A DNA stretch of 64,000 bases, taken from the NCBI RefSeq assembly GCF_040954835.1, contig NC_090698.1, forward strand, positions 69,199,284 to 69,263,283. Reading direction: 5' to 3'. Shown piece by piece: positions 45,304-64,000 of this stretch. The DNA is from Lepisosteus oculatus (lineage: Eukaryota > Chordata > Actinopteri > Semionotiformes > Lepisosteidae). The notes beneath the pieces were generated by a model. That model saw nothing but the letters and a program-made list of their open reading frames with translations. It was not told the DNA's origin and ran no database searches. The stretch's first letter is position 1; each line of letters opens with the position of its first letter. The position numbers and the translations under genes are program-made.

Positions 45304-45560
45304 CTGTGTCTACTCCTTTTCGTGTCCGAAAGGTCTTTTTCGGCTTTCCCTCGAACTCTCTTCTTTCAATGCTCGCCTGAAACAAGTTTTAATGAAACCG
45401 AGTCCTATTTCCTGCTTCATCGCAGGACGCCATCTTGTTCTTCCATGACCCCGCCTCTCGCCCCCCCCCCCTACTCCGTCGCATCCGGCACGTGACTCAC
45501 CTCTGACCAATAACCAAGCTCTACGTCATCGCAACAACCCGCCCCTCTTGGGAAGTTGAG
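45304..45560 (-). promoter_or_regulatory. UBAP1: CpG-island promoter and inferred non-coding first exon of UBAP1
   Basis: The patch is CpG-rich. On the minus strand, AAGATGGCG (YY1-type, typical close to transcription starts) lies at 45437-45428. A CACGTG E-box lies at 45489-45494 next to an ETS-type CCGGAT, and a CCAAT word lies at 45507-45511 (plus strand). A good donor (ACAG, then GTGAGG) at about 45304 would end a non-coding exon starting near 45440. That fits the splice acceptor just before the UBAP1 start codon at 34695. Linking the two across 10.6 kb is inference. Confidence 0.5.
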
Positions 45561-47180
45561 TCACGGGCAGCTGCCATTATTGTTATTGTTGCCGCGCAGT
45601 ATTAAAATAAAACTAGAGGTTTGAACTACAGAAGCGTTATCGGTTTCCTAGCAAACAAATGTAGTCATCTTTTAATGACATATAGCCAATAGGCCGTACG
45701 TTAGAAGGCTAATGTTGGACGTCATGACTTTTTAAAATAAATTATGACTGTACACTTACAGCACATTTTCCAGGGAGTTCATCCCGATGACTCCAGAAGT
45801 GTATACAAAATGGGTATTTTTTTAAATGCTCGAGTCATTCTCCTTTCAGTGCTTGTTGTTTGATTAAAAAAATCCTAGCAACGACAGAGAACGTTAAGCC
45901 GCATGAGTTACTTATCGAAGATATCGTTTCGGAGTCTTTAGTTGAAAAAGCTGTGGAAAACGTAGTAGATAATTTATACGTATAAACATATATAATCATG
46001 AAGCTCCAGCAGTGGAACATATAGATAACATAAACTGCATAAATGAACTGCACCGAGATGTTGAGAAGCTGGTGGAATGAGAGGTACAAAATGGACTCGA
46101 AATACATTACTTACATAGCACGGGTTCCCAAGACAAAACCAGGGCACAATAGCACTCGGCTTGTGTCAACATTTACAATTTTCTGGGGCTTCAAAGCAGG
46201 GAGATGTTTGCTGAAACGTATGAGTCTGAGATTCAGTGATCAAAGCAATCATAGAGCTAACCTTGGTTTTCCTTAATTAAGATCTGGGTAAGTAATAAGG
46301 TGTCAGTCAACAAGTCACAGTCCAGGAAGACAGTGTAAAGCAGGCAGGAGAAGTGAGAAAGGGAGGACAGGAGAGGGAAGGCATGAGTCAGAAGGCACGA
46401 GTTCCCTGTCCAGATCTGGAAAGAGCTGACTGGAGTTCAGTATCTGACCCTTCCTAAGTGAACTTACCATTCTGATTTCCAGTGTAAAGAATCCCTCAGT
46501 TAAATACAAGCTCTCCTGGTCAGTGAGTGCATTTTTAGAATGGAGAGTTCGGTTCCTATTCATTTTGCAGGATCCTGGTTTCCAGATGGATAACTGTAGG
46601 TGATATTGTTTAATTTAGAAGGCAGCTTTCTCCTCTTTTGGACTTTGTCCAAAATCCCCAATGGGCAAAATTTGGTAGCAGTCCGGGGGTTTTTCTGGGG
46701 GGAGCTAGGATGTAGGCCTCTTGGACAACCTATGTTGTGTGTTTATGTGGTTTGTTGTTGAGTGTGTCATTGTCATTTTTAATTAATATATGTTTAACCC
46801 AGTGTACCGGAACTGTTTAATTCACACTTGAAGAAGGCTTCACAGCGAAAACGTTGCATCTTTTCTTTTCAGCATGGAATAAACCTTTACTTGTACCTGA
46901 ATTATTACTCTTTTCACCAAAGCTGTGCCAGAGAAAAAAAGAACTCAGGTGCCTCAAATTTACCAGCTGCTCTGGTATATTCTTGGCAAAATCTTTCAGT
47001 CATTTTCTACTATTTACCATTTCCATAACCCCGTTTCTAACAGAATGTAATCCATCATATTTATTATCGAAATGTAATTGACTCACAGAATTCTGTTTCT
47101 GAATAAATAAGGAAAAACACTGTGAAAAGAGAAAATACTTGCTGTGTATGCTAAGGTATAAACAGAAACCAGAAAAGATA
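45561..47180. other. Intergenic gap between the UBAP1 promoter and the KIF24 3' end
   Basis: About 1.6 kb, AT-rich, with no exon recognised. It contains one half of a foldback element (46825-46905). Confidence 0.5.
46825..46905. mobile_element. Foldback element, copy 5 (right arm only)
   Basis: CACTTGAAGAAGGCTTCACA, GCGAAAACGTTGCATCTTTT, CTTTTCAGCATGGAATAAAC and CTTTACTTGTACC match the right arm of the family. Confidence 0.7.
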
Positions 47181-48142
47181 TGTTCAAACTGGAAATTTTA
47201 TTTTAACAACATACTTCAGATTTAGTTACAATAAATAAGCTGGTTTCGAATGACCTTTCTGAATTACAAAGGTTACAGACTGTTCTTGATTGCATAAGAG
47301 TATGGAATACTGTATAATATTTAAGAGTTTAAATCTTGCTATTGCATTTTCCCTGCACTGGATTAAAATTATTCATGATTATTATATACCATAGTAACGC
47401 AGCAGAAGGGGGCTTGCATACCAAACTACAGCTTACAAGGTTGAGACAATGAGATACACCAGCATTTTTAAATATTCTTCATCTTTTTCCTCCTTTTGGG
47501 AGTAACAAGACACTGTTTCATGTGTGGTTGGCCTAGATATTGTTCTTTCCATCCTGATGCATGGTACTGTGTGTATGCTCTATAAACATTCCCCTATTTA
47601 GGTATACAAAAAGAAATATATTTTCTTCCCTATTACAATAACTGAGCTTAGTTTGCATTGTTTCACTGCAGTGACTAGCTGAGGAACCCAGGAATCACCA
47701 AGATAAACTGATGTTACTCAGTATGTGTTAGCACTGGAGGTTTCAGCAGTCCGAAAGGCTTCAGAGAAGACAATCCATCACCAACATTTTGTGACAAACG
47801 GTATAAAAAAAGGCAACCCTTAAGAAAAAATTGGATTTGCTCCTGCAAGTGCACAACAAAAGTACACAGTGCAGAGCCTTGCTCAGTTCAAGAAAAGAAG
47901 AAAAACTGTACTATAGTCATCAGAGCAGTAGTGAACACTGATAATACACACATACCCGCAAACACACTGAGGTGGGGAACAAGTCTGTGTACAGTATATA
48001 GAGGAAGATGCAAAACTCAAACCTGAAGCTATACACAGTGCACCCACAGATGCTGTCTAATGCATTCCTGGGAATCCTAAGAGCCAGTGGCCCCTGGGTA
48101 GGTGAGGTAGAGCTGTAGTTGGGCCCTTACACTGCGCACACA
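47180..48142 (-). other. KIF24: KIF24 3' untranslated region and poly(A) signal
   Basis: The sequence follows the KIF24 stop codon. A transcript-sense AATAAA lies at 47202-47197, giving a 3' UTR of about 0.95 kb. No coding block is seen in the stretch. Confidence 0.5.
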
Positions 48143-63204
<15,062 letters not shown>

Positions 63205-63231
63205 ATCTCTGTCCTCCGCCCCCAGAGCTCC

Positions 63232-64000
63232 CTGCACACCAGGGGGAACAGGGCTGTGTTACTCCATACGCTTAAAAAAGAATATTCTAAACATACATGG
63301 TTTACTTCTACATGTTGTTTTAGTCACCCTTTAAAAAAACAATTTATTCACACAAAACTCTTGTAAAAACAGATTCAGTGGATAAAACAAAGAGCTCCAT
63401 AAATGATTTACCGTTTCATTTTATTTCAAAGAAGCAGTCGTCTCGCATAAGTAAGCTTTGGTGAGGAAATGAGAAGGGAGGCATGTTCAACATACTGTAT
63501 TTAGTTCTTCACTGAGCGGCTGCCAGACATTGTCCAATCCTATTTTAATTCCCCTCTACACCCCCTTGCGATCTATTGCAAGTAATTATTTTAAAGCAGA
63601 ATTTACAACAACTTTTCAGAATAAAGCTTTTAATACCTGTTAGCAATAAATAAAACATGTGTATAAACCTGTAAAATAGAATCACAATAATTGTGCAATA
63701 GTGAATAAAGAACTATAGAAAGGTATGACACTATCTTTATATATCTTTATAAGGAGTAAGGAATAGTCCCCTACTGGACAAATATATTTAGCAGAAATAT
63801 TCTTTACTGGCTGGGGGAATTTACAAACGTATGACCAGACTGTATCATACCAATGACAAAATTAATACTTCACATTGTTTACACCAGGTTGCTCAATACC
63901 CTGTAGATCACCGGTTACATATCTTGACGTGCTTTAAAGAACACTTGGCTGTATCATTTCTCCATATCACTTTAATGTCATTCCACTCTCAGGAACTAGA
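63232..64000. other. Upstream flank of KIF24, nothing recognised
   Basis: AT-rich sequence without a CpG island, open frame or named repeat. If KIF24 has an upstream non-coding exon, its position here is not evident. Confidence 0.45.

Noticed and set aside
45049..45495. 148-codon plus-strand frame in the UBAP1 CpG island
   Set aside because: No domain. It sits over the likely first exon and promoter of UBAP1.

Overview
This is a vertebrate nuclear window, almost certainly from a ray-finned fish. It has split genes with GT/AG introns, CpG-island promoters, and fish-type SINEs and LINEs. It holds three complete protein-coding genes, all on the minus strand. I assembled each gene exon by exon from recognisable protein blocks, and in all three every exon joins in frame. 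They are DCAF12 (WD40 substrate receptor of CRL4 ubiquitin ligases; CDS 17104 down to 8313, 9 exons, about 450 aa), UBAP1 (ESCRT-I subunit; CDS 34695 down to 26062, 6 coding exons, about 467 aa) and KIF24 (kinesin-13 family, centriole and cilium control; CDS 63204 down to 48143, 13 coding exons, about 1422 aa). The DCAF12-UBAP1-KIF24 order matches human 9p13. As I recall the human map, however, UBAP1 points the other way there.

Layout: 1-7150 is repeat-bearing flank with a promoter-like patch at its extreme left. About 7150-17660 is DCAF12 with its CpG-island promoter. 17660-25010 is intergenic, with two dead LINE fragments and a 12-unit, 50-bp minisatellite. About 25010-45440 is UBAP1, including a 10.6-kb first intron that starts from a second CpG island. 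45540-47180 is a short intergenic gap. About 47180-63231 is KIF24. 63232-64000 shows no gene.

The repeats explain most of the remaining structure. There are four copies of a tRNA-derived SINE, all in the same orientation as the genes and all carrying an AATAAA in the tail. There are several copies of a 5S rRNA-derived SINE, two copies of another tRNA-type SINE, three non-LTR retrotransposon fragments (one Tx1/L1-like, two L2/Rex-like), and seven copies of a foldback (long inverted repeat) element that I could not name.

The three genes do not form an operon or a known common pathway. DCAF12 and UBAP1 both act in ubiquitin-dependent sorting or degradation, and KIF24 acts at centrioles. I found no evidence of a wholly new biological system. 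The points most worth checking are the foldback family, the recently homogenised minisatellite, the UBAP1 orientation, the sense-strand SINE polyadenylation signals, and an unidentified decayed coiled-coil coding region at 2430-3600.
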